A DNA stretch of 34,552 nt, from positions 1-34,552 of the forward strand of contig JAGVPT010000073.1 in assembly GCA_020052095.1 (NCBI GenBank). The letters run 5' to 3'. Below the pieces are notes generated by a model. The model was not told the DNA's origin. It worked only from the letters and a program-made list of their open reading frames with translations, and ran no database searches. Of this stretch, positions 25,365 to 34,028 are shown one piece after another (position 1 is the first letter of the stretch; the number at the start of each line of letters is the position of its first letter). A program made the translations under genes and the position numbers. The stretch is from Bacteroidota bacterium. Lineage in GTDB: Bacteria; Bacteroidota; Ignavibacteria; UBA10030; UBA8401.

Positions 25365-25859
25365 ATGATGGATGAAAAGCCGAATACGGAAGAAAAGAAG
25401 GATACCCTGATGACCCGGCGTTACTTTCTTGAATTTGTCGGAGGCGGTGCTATCCTTGTGGCTGCAACCGGCAGCGCGGTTCTCACAGGTCAATTCCTTT
25501 CTCCGAATGTTTTGCGCGAGCCGTCGCTCCGCTTCAAGGCCGGCTCAGTCGAGATCTACCCGCCCGATTCAATTACGCTGGACAAAGAACAAAAAGTCTT
25601 CATTGTACGGGCGAAAGAAGGATACTTCTATGCGATCTCGGCGGTGTGCACTCACCTTGGCTGCATTGCAAATTGGAAATCGGAAGACGACATCATTGCT
25701 TGCCCTTGTCATGGCAGTAAATTCGACAAGGAAGGGAGAATCATCGATGGCCCGGCTCCGCGACCGCTGCAACGATTTGCAATAATGGTGGATGAACAGG
25801 GTCAACTGATCGTCGATAAAGGGGTGATCGTCAGTGAGGACACCATCTTAAAAGTATAA
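25365..25859 (+). CDS. Rieske [2Fe-2S] iron-sulfur protein, Tat-type
   Basis: TRRYFLEFVGGG; CTHLGC...CPCHGSKFD. Confidence 0.93.
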   Translation: MMDEKPNTEEKKDTLMTRRYFLEFVGGGAILVAATGSAVLTGQFLSPNVLREPSLRFKAGSVEIYPPDSITLDKEQKVFIVRAKEGYFYAISAVCTHLGCIANWKSEDDIIACPCHGSKFDKEGRIIDGPAPRPLQRFAIMVDEQGQLIVDKGVIVSEDTILKV

Positions 25860-25869
25860 GGAGGACGCA

Positions 25870-26406
25870 ATGGGACCGACCGTAGAGAGCCAGTCGAAAA
25901 GTGTCGCCACAAAGTCACGAAGACACCAAGGTGTGAAAGAACTTCACTTTTTCTCTTCTTTCTCTTTGTGCCTTGCCTGCCCGCCGCTGCGCTTTGGCAG
26001 GCGGGGTGCCTTTGTGGCTAATAACGGGTTTTCGTCCAAGCTTATAGAAAACTACTGGTGGGAATCCATCCCCTTGGGACAGGCAGTACAACAAAGAGTC
26101 TGCGCAAAATGCGTCGATGGAGACAGGCTAGGGAATTGTCTCTTGAGTGCAAAGGAAACCTGTGGTCTCAAAGCGTATTTTCCACAGATTGTTGAATCCG
26201 TCCTTTCCGTTCAGAGTGCCGCGCTCGACTCCTACGTTGCCGCATTGCGCAAGAACGTTTGTTCCGGATGTCGACATCAGTCATCTGATGGAACATGTTC
26301 CCTGCGACGCTCCCTCGACTGCGGGCTTGACCGTTATTTTCCCGTGGTCGTCGAAGTCATTGAAGAAGTGAATTATGCATTCCACCCTATCACTCATACG
26401 GTTTGA
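25870..26406 (+). CDS. Cysteine-motif protein with duplicated CxxC...C...CGL unit, between Rieske and cytochrome b
   Basis: AAGGAGG RBS; VCAKC-x8-C-x7-CGLKAYFP and VCSGC-x8-C-x7-CGLDRYFP. Confidence 0.65.
   Translation: MGPTVESQSKSVATKSRRHQGVKELHFFSSFSLCLACPPLRFGRRGAFVANNGFSSKLIENYWWESIPLGQAVQQRVCAKCVDGDRLGNCLLSAKETCGLKAYFPQIVESVLSVQSAALDSYVAALRKNVCSGCRHQSSDGTCSLRRSLDCGLDRYFPVVVEVIEEVNYAFHPITHTV
25906..26018. repeat. Palindromic element (GCCACAAAGTCA ... TGCCTTTGTGGC) with nested GCCTGCC/GGCAGGC hairpin inside CDS 25870
   Basis: Terminal and internal inverted repeats; same family as 19427-19499. Confidence 0.8.
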
Positions 26407-26414
26407 GATAAACA

Positions 26415-27125
26415 ATGAAGAAATTACTGCATCAACTATATCGATCACAAGTATGGCGGTCAATTTTTCGGCACGGTTTGCCGGAATCGAACAGGACGCG
26501 TGCCGAGGCGGTTTTCTATAATTTCTTCTTGCACGTTCATCCGACAAAAGTCCGGAAGCGATCGGTCATATTCAGCTACACTTGGGGACTCGGGGGACTC
26601 TCATTCGGGTTATTCATCGTGCTCGTTGCAACGGGTGCGCTTCTGATGCTTTACTACCGTCCTTCAGCGCCGCAAGCATACTGGGATATGAAGGATTTGC
26701 AGTTCGTCGTTTCGTCCGGTCAGTTCTTGCGCAACATGCACCGCTGGGCCGCACACGCAATGGTCGCCGTAGTGTTTCTTCACATGCTGCGTGTGTTCTA
26801 CACGGGTGCATACCGCCCTCCGAAAGAATTCAATTGGGTTATCGGAGTAATTTTGCTCGTCACAACAATCCTCCTCAGCTATACGGGCTATTTATTGCCG
26901 TGGGATCAATTGTCGTTCTGGGGAATTTCCGTCGGGACGAACATGATACGAGCTATGCCCCTTGGTTTAGGTGAGAAGGTATCATTCCTTCTCCTCGGAG
27001 GCAACATAGTCGGCGAGAATGCTCTCGTACGATTTTACGTGCTGCATTGTTTCATTATTCCGGTCGCTGCAATTATGCTGATGGTGATTCACTTCTGGCG
27101 GGTTCGGAAAGATGGTGGTGTGTAA
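26415..27125 (+). CDS. Cytochrome b6-type subunit (N-terminal four-helix cytochrome b)
   Basis: [21 protein letters not shown] and [21 protein letters not shown] heme ligands, 13- and 14-residue spacings. Confidence 0.92.
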   Translation: MKKLLHQLYRSQVWRSIFRHGLPESNRTRAEAVFYNFFLHVHPTKVRKRSVIFSYTWGLGGLSFGLFIVLVATGALLMLYYRPSAPQAYWDMKDLQFVVSSGQFLRNMHRWAAHAMVAVVFLHMLRVFYTGAYRPPKEFNWVIGVILLVTTILLSYTGYLLPWDQLSFWGISVGTNMIRAMPLGLGEKVSFLLLGGNIVGENALVRFYVLHCFIIPVAAIMLMVIHFWRVRKDGGV

Positions 27126-27174
27126 ATAGCTCTTGCTGTCTGACCTCATTAGATCCTATAAGGAAAAGCTCATT

Positions 27175-27873
27175 ATGGATAAAGATTTCAAAGCGGAAGA
27201 AAATTCTGACGCAAAGAAAGCACCTAAACGGCTGGCTTTCATTAAAACCCGAACTGCTGCGCGAGTAAAGAGCGAAGAGGAAGAAATGGTGATGACCTTT
27301 CCGAACCTCGTGGTGAAGGAAATTATCGCCTTCCAAGTGATGGTTATTGTTCTTGTGCTCATTTCCCTTTTCGTGAACGCACCGCTGGAGTGGATCGCAA
27401 ATCCCGACCATACTCCGAATCCAGCAAAAGCGCCATGGTATTTCCTTGGACTGCAGGAGTTGCTTCATTATTTTCCTCCGGTCGTCGGTGGAGTTATTCT
27501 ACCAACGCTGACGGTCATCGCTCTTATCGCAATCCCGTACTTCAAGATCAACCTAAAGAAAGATGGAATGTGGAAGGAACATCCGCGCCAAACATTGACG
27601 GGCTTTCTGATTTTCGTCGGAATAGTCTCACTCATCTTGTTGCTTTTTCGTGTGTATGCAATGCTCGTCCCGACGATCATGATTAGCGCCATCATGCTCA
27701 TCCCGTACGTCTCAAGACGAGAGGGTGGCATTGTAGGCTGGCTCGGAACCCGCCCGCTTTCCTGGTGGGTCATGACATGGTTTGTCATCATTGCAGTCGT
27801 TCTCACGACAATCGGAACGCTATTTCGGGGCCCTGAATGGAGATGGACATGGCCGTGGCAGGGAATTTACTGA
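27175..27873 (+). CDS. Cytochrome b C-terminal / subunit IV-like protein
   Basis: NPDHTPNPAKAPWYFLGLQELLHYF Qo region; three to four TM. Confidence 0.88.
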   Translation: MDKDFKAEENSDAKKAPKRLAFIKTRTAARVKSEEEEMVMTFPNLVVKEIIAFQVMVIVLVLISLFVNAPLEWIANPDHTPNPAKAPWYFLGLQELLHYFPPVVGGVILPTLTVIALIAIPYFKINLKKDGMWKEHPRQTLTGFLIFVGIVSLILLLFRVYAMLVPTIMISAIMLIPYVSRREGGIVGWLGTRPLSWWVMTWFVIIAVVLTTIGTLFRGPEWRWTWPWQGIY

Positions 27874-27921
27874 GATTGCAGATCGAGCAGCAACTCAAAA
27901 CTTAGAACTTAGAACTCTTCT

Positions 27922-29865
27922 ATGAACAAACTAAGACTCTACTTCGCTATCTCAAGCGTTATCTTCCTTTTCGTTCTCGCAATTTCACCATTGAAGGATT
28001 TCTTCAGTGAGTGGAAAGGGTACCAACATGAGTACAACGGGATGATCAAAGAGATGCCTCAGCGTATCAAGCCGGCCGAAATCGGCATCAAACAAATATG
28101 GGTGAGGAAGCTTGACAAAGTTGACAGATGTAACACATGTCATCTCGGCCTCGAGGAAAAAGCTCTGGCGGGGGCAAAGGAGCCGTTCCGTACACATCCG
28201 CATATCTATCATAACCTCGAAGAATTCGGCTGCACAACCTGCCACGAAGGACAGGGTCCTGCGACGTCGTACAAAGAATCCATCGGAAAAGTTGAATATT
28301 GGGACAAACCAATCTTCCCGAGAGAATACATGGAAGCTTCCTGCGGCAAATGCCACAAAGAACAATTGGTGCGACAGGCGCCGATCCTTTCGCTCGGACG
28401 TAAACTCATTGAAGAATACAACTGCGTGGGATGTCATAAGCTGGAAGGATACCAACGGCAGTGGGTGCCGAGCTTGAATGGAATCGGCTCGAAAGTGAAT
28501 CGTCCGTGGTTGGTCAACTGGTTGAAGAATCCAAAGGCGTACTTCTCAACGACAAAGATGCCGAACTTTCAATTCTCTGATGAGGAAGTAAATATTCTCG
28601 CCGATTTCCTGATGACCTTGACGTCATTTCCGAACAACGCGACCCTTGAACCGCTCCCCTCTCAATTGGTGCAAGTGTCCGGAAGTCGGAAAACGGCGAT
28701 GGAGGAGCTTGGCTCAACACGACTGAGAGAGGCTCGATGCATAAGCTGTCACCCGATAAATGGTAAAGGAGGATATGTCGCAACAGATCTCGGCAAAGTG
28801 GCGAGCAAAGTGAAGCAGGAGTGGCTGTACAACTACATCAAGAATCCGAAACATTTGCAGCCCAATGTTGAAATGCCGAGGTTCCGGTTTAACGAAAATG
28901 AGCTCGCCGGAGTAGTTGCGTATATGAAAAGTGAGTATGTCGATTTCGATATGGCCGAGCCGTCGGCGCATACTCCTGATCCGCAGTTCTACGAAAAGGG
29001 GCTCGCTCTTGTCAAGAAGTACAATTGCAGCGGATGCCATGAGCTTGGAAATATGAAGAGCTACGGAGAACTGGGCCCTGAGCTGTCATACGTCGGGAGC
29101 AAGAAAATGTACGAAATTGACTTCGGCCAATCAGGAATCGATCAGTCGCTTTCGTTATATCTGTTCACGAAACTTAAGTCGCCGCATATATTTTCGTCCA
29201 AAATGAAAATGCCGAATTATGAACTCGGCGATGAGGAAGCGCAGGCAATCGTCGTCGCGCTTCTCGGCAATACGAATGAGCCGATTCCGGAGGAACTGAT
29301 AATCAGACAGAAACCGGTGAGCACCTATGCTCCTCAGGGAGAATTTGGAAAGTTGGTGAACGATTTAGCCTGTTTTGGTTGTCACACAATGTTCGGCCAC
29401 GGACGTGTGGTTGGCACCGACCTCACGCTCGAAGCGAGTATGGCAAAGCGGGAATGGATAGAACACTACTTCAAGGTGCCGTATTCTCTTCGCCCCATTC
29501 TCACGGAGAGGATGCCGAATCTCTTTTTATCCGATGATGAAATCAAAACACTTGTTGATTACATGGAGAAAGTCTTCATCGGCGATAGTCTTGCTATTGA
29601 CATCACCATGAACGAGACAACGATCGCAAAAGGGAAACTCCTCTACAACGAGAGATATGCGTGTTACGCATGCCATCAGATCAATGGCAAAGGAGGCTTT
29701 GTCGGACCCCCTCTTGATAAAGTTGCCTCACGATTACAACCCGGTTGGATTTTCCATTGGCTGAAGAATCCCCAGGCGTACAAGCCGCAATCTATCGAGC
29801 CGAATAATAATCTTACTGATCAGGAAGCGGAAGCCCTTACCGCCTATCTCATGACCCTACACTAA
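27922..29865 (+). CDS. Octaheme c-type cytochrome (paralog 2)
   Basis: Eight CxxCH (CNTCH, CTTCH, CGKCH, CVGCH, CISCH, CSGCH, CFGCH, CYACH); collinear with 20692-22665. Confidence 0.9.
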   Translation: MNKLRLYFAISSVIFLFVLAISPLKDFFSEWKGYQHEYNGMIKEMPQRIKPAEIGIKQIWVRKLDKVDRCNTCHLGLEEKALAGAKEPFRTHPHIYHNLEEFGCTTCHEGQGPATSYKESIGKVEYWDKPIFPREYMEASCGKCHKEQLVRQAPILSLGRKLIEEYNCVGCHKLEGYQRQWVPSLNGIGSKVNRPWLVNWLKNPKAYFSTTKMPNFQFSDEEVNILADFLMTLTSFPNNATLEPLPSQLVQVSGSRKTAMEELGSTRLREARCISCHPINGKGGYVATDLGKVASKVKQEWLYNYIKNPKHLQPNVEMPRFRFNENELAGVVAYMKSEYVDFDMAEPSAHTPDPQFYEKGLALVKKYNCSGCHELGNMKSYGELGPELSYVGSKKMYEIDFGQSGIDQSLSLYLFTKLKSPHIFSSKMKMPNYELGDEEAQAIVVALLGNTNEPIPEELIIRQKPVSTYAPQGEFGKLVNDLACFGCHTMFGHGRVVGTDLTLEASMAKREWIEHYFKVPYSLRPILTERMPNLFLSDDEIKTLVDYMEKVFIGDSLAIDITMNETTIAKGKLLYNERYACYACHQINGKGGFVGPPLDKVASRLQPGWIFHWLKNPQAYKPQSIEPNNNLTDQEAEALTAYLMTLH

Positions 29866-29880
29866 AGAGGTTTAATCGTT

Positions 29881-30348
29881 ATGCTTTCTCTAAAGATGAC
29901 ACGTGATCTTTCTATCGTCTTACTTGTATCACTGCTTCTCCTGAGTTGTTCGCGAAAAAATGGATTGTCGCAATCCTCGTCTGCAAGTCCCGATAGCATC
30001 AATACTGCAGATAGTTCGAAGGCTGGACCGGCAGCCGCCGCTTCAATCCGTCTGACGTATGAACAGCGCCAGGGAAAGCATCTCTACACGAAGTATTGTG
30101 CGGTATGCCATGGTGAAGAAGGAAAAGGCGATGGCTTCAACTCATACAATCTCGATCCTAAGCCACGAAATTTTACTGACACAATCTATATGAGTGCCTT
30201 CAGCGACACACGCCTTCTTGAAACAATTCGTGAAGGAGGCAGAGGAGTAAACAAGTCTCCACTCATGCCTTCATGGGAGGGAAGATTAAAGAGAGTAGAA
30301 ATAGAATATGTGGTATTTTATATTCGCCGCTTTGCAAAGTCTAATTGA
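29881..30348 (+). CDS. Monoheme cytochrome c lipoprotein (paralog 2)
   Basis: LLSC lipobox; YCAVCHGEEGKGDGFNSYNL; paralogous to 22670-23170. Confidence 0.88.
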   Translation: MLSLKMTRDLSIVLLVSLLLLSCSRKNGLSQSSSASPDSINTADSSKAGPAAAASIRLTYEQRQGKHLYTKYCAVCHGEEGKGDGFNSYNLDPKPRNFTDTIYMSAFSDTRLLETIREGGRGVNKSPLMPSWEGRLKRVEIEYVVFYIRRFAKSN

Positions 30349-30390
30349 ATTCGATCACTTACCTCATTATGTCAGTGAGAAAATCTTAAC

Positions 30391-32340
30391 GTGGTAATTA
30401 AGAATATCAAAATCTCATCAACGAATGGTAATTTTAGTCTCTTCCGGTACATTGCTGTCAAATATATCTTTGTCGTTATTACGCTTGTTACAGTTGGTGG
30501 TATGCTATTTTACTATGCTGGGAAAAAATACCTTATCGGATCGGCAGAACGTTATTCTGTTGCAATAGCAAAAAATCTCAATCACGAACTCTTTCAACAT
30601 TTTTTCCTGCCATATCAAAAGACTCCCGAAACGTATAACCCGCAAGATTCAACCCAGTTTAAAATCCTTGACGAGATTTCCGGAAGATTTCTCGAATATC
30701 TTGAGGTAACAAAGATAAATATTTTCAATCGACAAACTGTACTCATTTATAGCACAAATCCTGAAATCATTGGTGAATCGACACCAAAGAATCTGAAACT
30801 CCTGCGGGCATTACAAGGCGAGCTGGTATCGAGTCTGGAACTTGCTCATGAAGAGCCCGACATCGTCTACGATGTACATCCTGTTGATTTTCTGGAGACG
30901 TACATTCCTCTACGCAAAATGGGTTCTGATTTGAAGTACGAAGGAGAAATTGTAGGTTCATTCGAAATTTACCAGGATGTATCGGTTATCTACGGTCAGA
31001 TTTCTTCACTCCGTGACCTCGTCATACTTTTTTCGTTACTGATTATTATAGCACATATTGGAATCGTATCGTTTATCACAAGGCGCGGAGATAAATTTCT
31101 CACGAAGGAGCGGAAGCTCAAAGAACAACTTGAACTTTCGATTCGGGTGAAATTAGAGGAAATGGTGAAGGAAAGGACACGTGAATTGGAAGAAGAAAAA
31201 AACAAGTTGCAAGTCATTCTCGACAGTGTCCCAAGCGCATTAATTTTGCTGGATAGGAGTCTTTGCATTCAATCTGTGAGCGCTGCATATAGTACAATAA
31301 CACGGAATCCCCTTACCAATATCCAGGGCAAGGTCTGTACACTCTGCGCGGAGTATGGTACATCGCCACAACAATGTTCGTCGCGTAGAGCTCTCATCTC
31401 TGGACACATCGAAAATCACCTGGTTGAGATCGAGAACGGTAAAATCTGTTTCGAGCATACCGCGGTTCCAATAAAGCATAATGGACAGATCGATGCAATT
31501 CTTGAAATTATCACCGATATTACAGAGCGCAAACGATTGCAGGACCAAATGGTGCGGGCTGAAAAAGCCTCCGCTGTCGGCGAAATGGCCGCGGTCATTG
31601 CACATGAGGTGCGGAACTCACTGACGTCTATTAAACTCATTCTCCAGTATTTTATCGAGTCGAACAAGCTGAAAAACCGCAGGGAAAAAGAATCTATCAA
31701 AGTGGCAATGAGTTCTCTGTATCGATTAGAAGGAATCATCAACGAGTTGCTGCATTTCGCACGACCTCAAGAAATGCAATTCAGTATGCAGGACGTTAAT
31801 CAAATTGTGATGGAATGTGTCATATTCTCACGCCATCAGTTTGAGAGAAAGCGGATCTCCCTGGTTGAAGATCTCGCTCCCAATCTCCCACGCCTCACTA
31901 TTGATGCTGCAAGTATCAAAGAGGTCATCATCAATCTTTTGTTGAACGCTGCTCAGGCCGTTACCGAAGGCAGCCCGCCTGACAGTCGGGCAGACAGAAT
32001 TGTTAAAATCAAAACCGCTCCGCTGATACTCCGGGAAACTCTTCGTCTTTCGCTCACCGATTACCATCTCTTTCCAAGAATTGGCAATTACATCGAGTTG
32101 AAACAAGGTGAGAAGGTGATTGCTATCGAAATCAGCGATAATGGATGCGGCGTCACTCCTGTAAATCTCGCTCGAATCTTCGATCCGTTTTTTACAACAA
32201 AAACAGATGGAACCGGTTTAGGATTAACACTTGCAAAACGGGTCGTCACCGAGCATGGCGGCGTGATTCTTGTGAAGAGCCAGGAAGGGAAAGGCAGCAC
32301 GTTTACAATCTTTCTACCCGTCAGAGGGACAGTGAAATGA
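30391..32340 (+). CDS. Membrane sensor histidine kinase, paralog of 6395-8863 (GTG start)
   Basis: Two TM, PAS, IIAHEVRNSLTSIKLIL, DNGCGVTPVNLARIFDPFFTTKTDGTGLGL. Confidence 0.92.
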   Translation: MVIKNIKISSTNGNFSLFRYIAVKYIFVVITLVTVGGMLFYYAGKKYLIGSAERYSVAIAKNLNHELFQHFFLPYQKTPETYNPQDSTQFKILDEISGRFLEYLEVTKINIFNRQTVLIYSTNPEIIGESTPKNLKLLRALQGELVSSLELAHEEPDIVYDVHPVDFLETYIPLRKMGSDLKYEGEIVGSFEIYQDVSVIYGQISSLRDLVILFSLLIIIAHIGIVSFITRRGDKFLTKERKLKEQLELSIRVKLEEMVKERTRELEEEKNKLQVILDSVPSALILLDRSLCIQSVSAAYSTITRNPLTNIQGKVCTLCAEYGTSPQQCSSRRALISGHIENHLVEIENGKICFEHTAVPIKHNGQIDAILEIITDITERKRLQDQMVRAEKASAVGEMAAVIAHEVRNSLTSIKLILQYFIESNKLKNRREKESIKVAMSSLYRLEGIINELLHFARPQEMQFSMQDVNQIVMECVIFSRHQFERKRISLVEDLAPNLPRLTIDAASIKEVIINLLLNAAQAVTEGSPPDSRADRIVKIKTAPLILRETLRLSLTDYHLFPRIGNYIELKQGEKVIAIEISDNGCGVTPVNLARIFDPFFTTKTDGTGLGLTLAKRVVTEHGGVILVKSQEGKGSTFTIFLPVRGTVK

Positions 32341-33875
32341 AACGAGAAAAAATTCTCATCATTGATGACGATCCCAATATTCTTTTTGCAGTAAGAATGA
32401 TTTTTGAAAAAGAAGGGTACAGTGTGGTTGAAGCGAATGGTGGTCAGAATGGTCTTCAGATGTTTGAGACAGCGAAACCCGATGTTGTTTTTTTAGACGT
32501 TACTATGCCGGATATGTGTGGCTTGGATGTGATGAAACAAATGAAAGAAGGGGCTGATGTCCCCGTCATTATCATAACCGGATACGGCACGATGGAAACT
32601 GCCATAAAAGCTATTCAACTCGGTGCTTATGAATATATTACCAAACCGCTGGACACAGAAAAAATTCGTTTACTCGCAAGGAGGGCACTGGAAACGTTTC
32701 AGCTCAAGAAAAAAGTTGAGCAGTTACAATTACGTCTCGAAAAGCAAATCCAGCCTTACGTAATCGTTGGTAACTCTTTGGCGATGCAAGAAGTGTACAA
32801 GACCATTGGTGCTATCACTACAACACCGAACATCGCAACCGTCCTTTTACTGGGCGAAAGTGGAACCGGAAAAGAACTGGTAGCAAGGGCAATCCATGAG
32901 AATGGTCCAACTGCCTCCGAGCCGTTTGTTGTTGTCAATTGTACAGTGCTTCCAGAGGATTTACTCGAAAGCGAACTCTTCGGTCATGAAAAGGGTGCGT
33001 TCACAGGGGCTGTGGATCGGAAAATGGGTAAACTTGAGCAGGCTAAAAATGGGATAATCTTTATTGACGAAATCTGTGAAATGAGTCAGAAACTCCAGGC
33101 AAAGTTGCTCCGCCTGTTACAAGAACGAGAATTCGAGCGCCTCGGAGGGGATGATGTACTCAAAGTGCATGCCCGTTTTATTGTTGCAACCAACCGGAAT
33201 TTAGAAGATGCCGTGAAACAAAAACAATTCCGTGAAGATTTATTCTTCCGCATCAACGTTCTTTCAATTCATTTGCCGCCACTGCGTGAGCGAAAAGATG
33301 ACCTGCCGCTGCTGGTGAATCACTTTATCGCAAAGTACAATACCATATTGGGTGGGAGTTCTCCTCCGAAAGGAGTCCTTCGGACAAAGGAGTCGTCCGA
33401 AGAAGTCCATTCGGACATTCGGACATCCCTTCGGGAAAAGAATATAACTGCTTTAGGACATGGTGTTATTGAGAAATTACAAAAATACAATTTCCCCGGA
33501 AACGTCCGGGAGTTGGAAAATATCATTGAACGAGCAATGATTATTTGCAAAGGGAGCGTGCTTACTACTGATGCAGTAGATATGACGTCTTCTGGGAATC
33601 CTTCTCCGAAAGGAGTCCATTCAGATATTCGGACATCCCTTCGGGAAAAAAAATTACTCATCGGAATGGAAGAAATTTCTCTCTCAAACCTTGAGTTTCA
33701 TAAAGCACGATCAGATTTTCTGGCGGAATTCGAAAAGAAATACCTTCAGGAACTCCTCACTGCTGCAAAAGGCAGTATCACCGAGGCTGCAAAGATTGCC
33801 AAGGTACGTCGTCAAAGTCTTTATCGGATGCTCAAGCGGCACAATCTCACCCCTGAACAGTTTCACATAGCATAA
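32337..33875 (+). CDS. NtrC-family sigma54-dependent response regulator, paralog of 8853-10268
   Basis: ATG overlapping HK stop; REC, GAFTGA, GNVRELENIIERA, Fis HTH. Confidence 0.95.
   Translation: MKREKILIIDDDPNILFAVRMIFEKEGYSVVEANGGQNGLQMFETAKPDVVFLDVTMPDMCGLDVMKQMKEGADVPVIIITGYGTMETAIKAIQLGAYEYITKPLDTEKIRLLARRALETFQLKKKVEQLQLRLEKQIQPYVIVGNSLAMQEVYKTIGAITTTPNIATVLLLGESGTGKELVARAIHENGPTASEPFVVVNCTVLPEDLLESELFGHEKGAFTGAVDRKMGKLEQAKNGIIFIDEICEMSQKLQAKLLRLLQEREFERLGGDDVLKVHARFIVATNRNLEDAVKQKQFREDLFFRINVLSIHLPPLRERKDDLPLLVNHFIAKYNTILGGSSPPKGVLRTKESSEEVHSDIRTSLREKNITALGHGVIEKLQKYNFPGNVRELENIIERAMIICKGSVLTTDAVDMTSSGNPSPKGVHSDIRTSLREKKLLIGMEEISLSNLEFHKARSDFLAEFEKKYLQELLTAAKGSITEAAKIAKVRRQSLYRMLKRHNLTPEQFHIA
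33358..33439. repeat. In-frame palindromic element copy A in NtrC-family gene
   Basis: CTCCGAAAGGAGTCC...ATTCGGACATTCGGACATCCCTTCGGGAAAA; shared with 33601-33649. Confidence 0.85.
33601..33649. repeat. In-frame palindromic element copy B in NtrC-family gene
   Basis: CTTCTCCGAAAGGAGTCCATTCAGATATTCGGACATCCCTTCGGGAAAA. Confidence 0.85.
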
Positions 33876-33999
33876 CTGTCACCCCAGGGTTTCCTCATGT
33901 CACTTCCAGAGTGACATTGACCATCGCCTTAAAAAGTCGACCTCCCTCTAAATCCCCATTTATGCTGTTTGTCATTAAGGTTTCAGCAGCGTAACCTAC

Positions 34000-34015
34000 T
34001 GGCACATATCTTGTA
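34000..34015 (+). promoter_or_regulatory. Candidate sigma54 -24/-12 element TGGCACATATCTTGTA
   Basis: TGGCAC-N5-TTG with correct spacing; directly upstream of receiver gene 34029. Confidence 0.45.
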
Positions 34016-34028
34016 GTATTGTTTGCCG

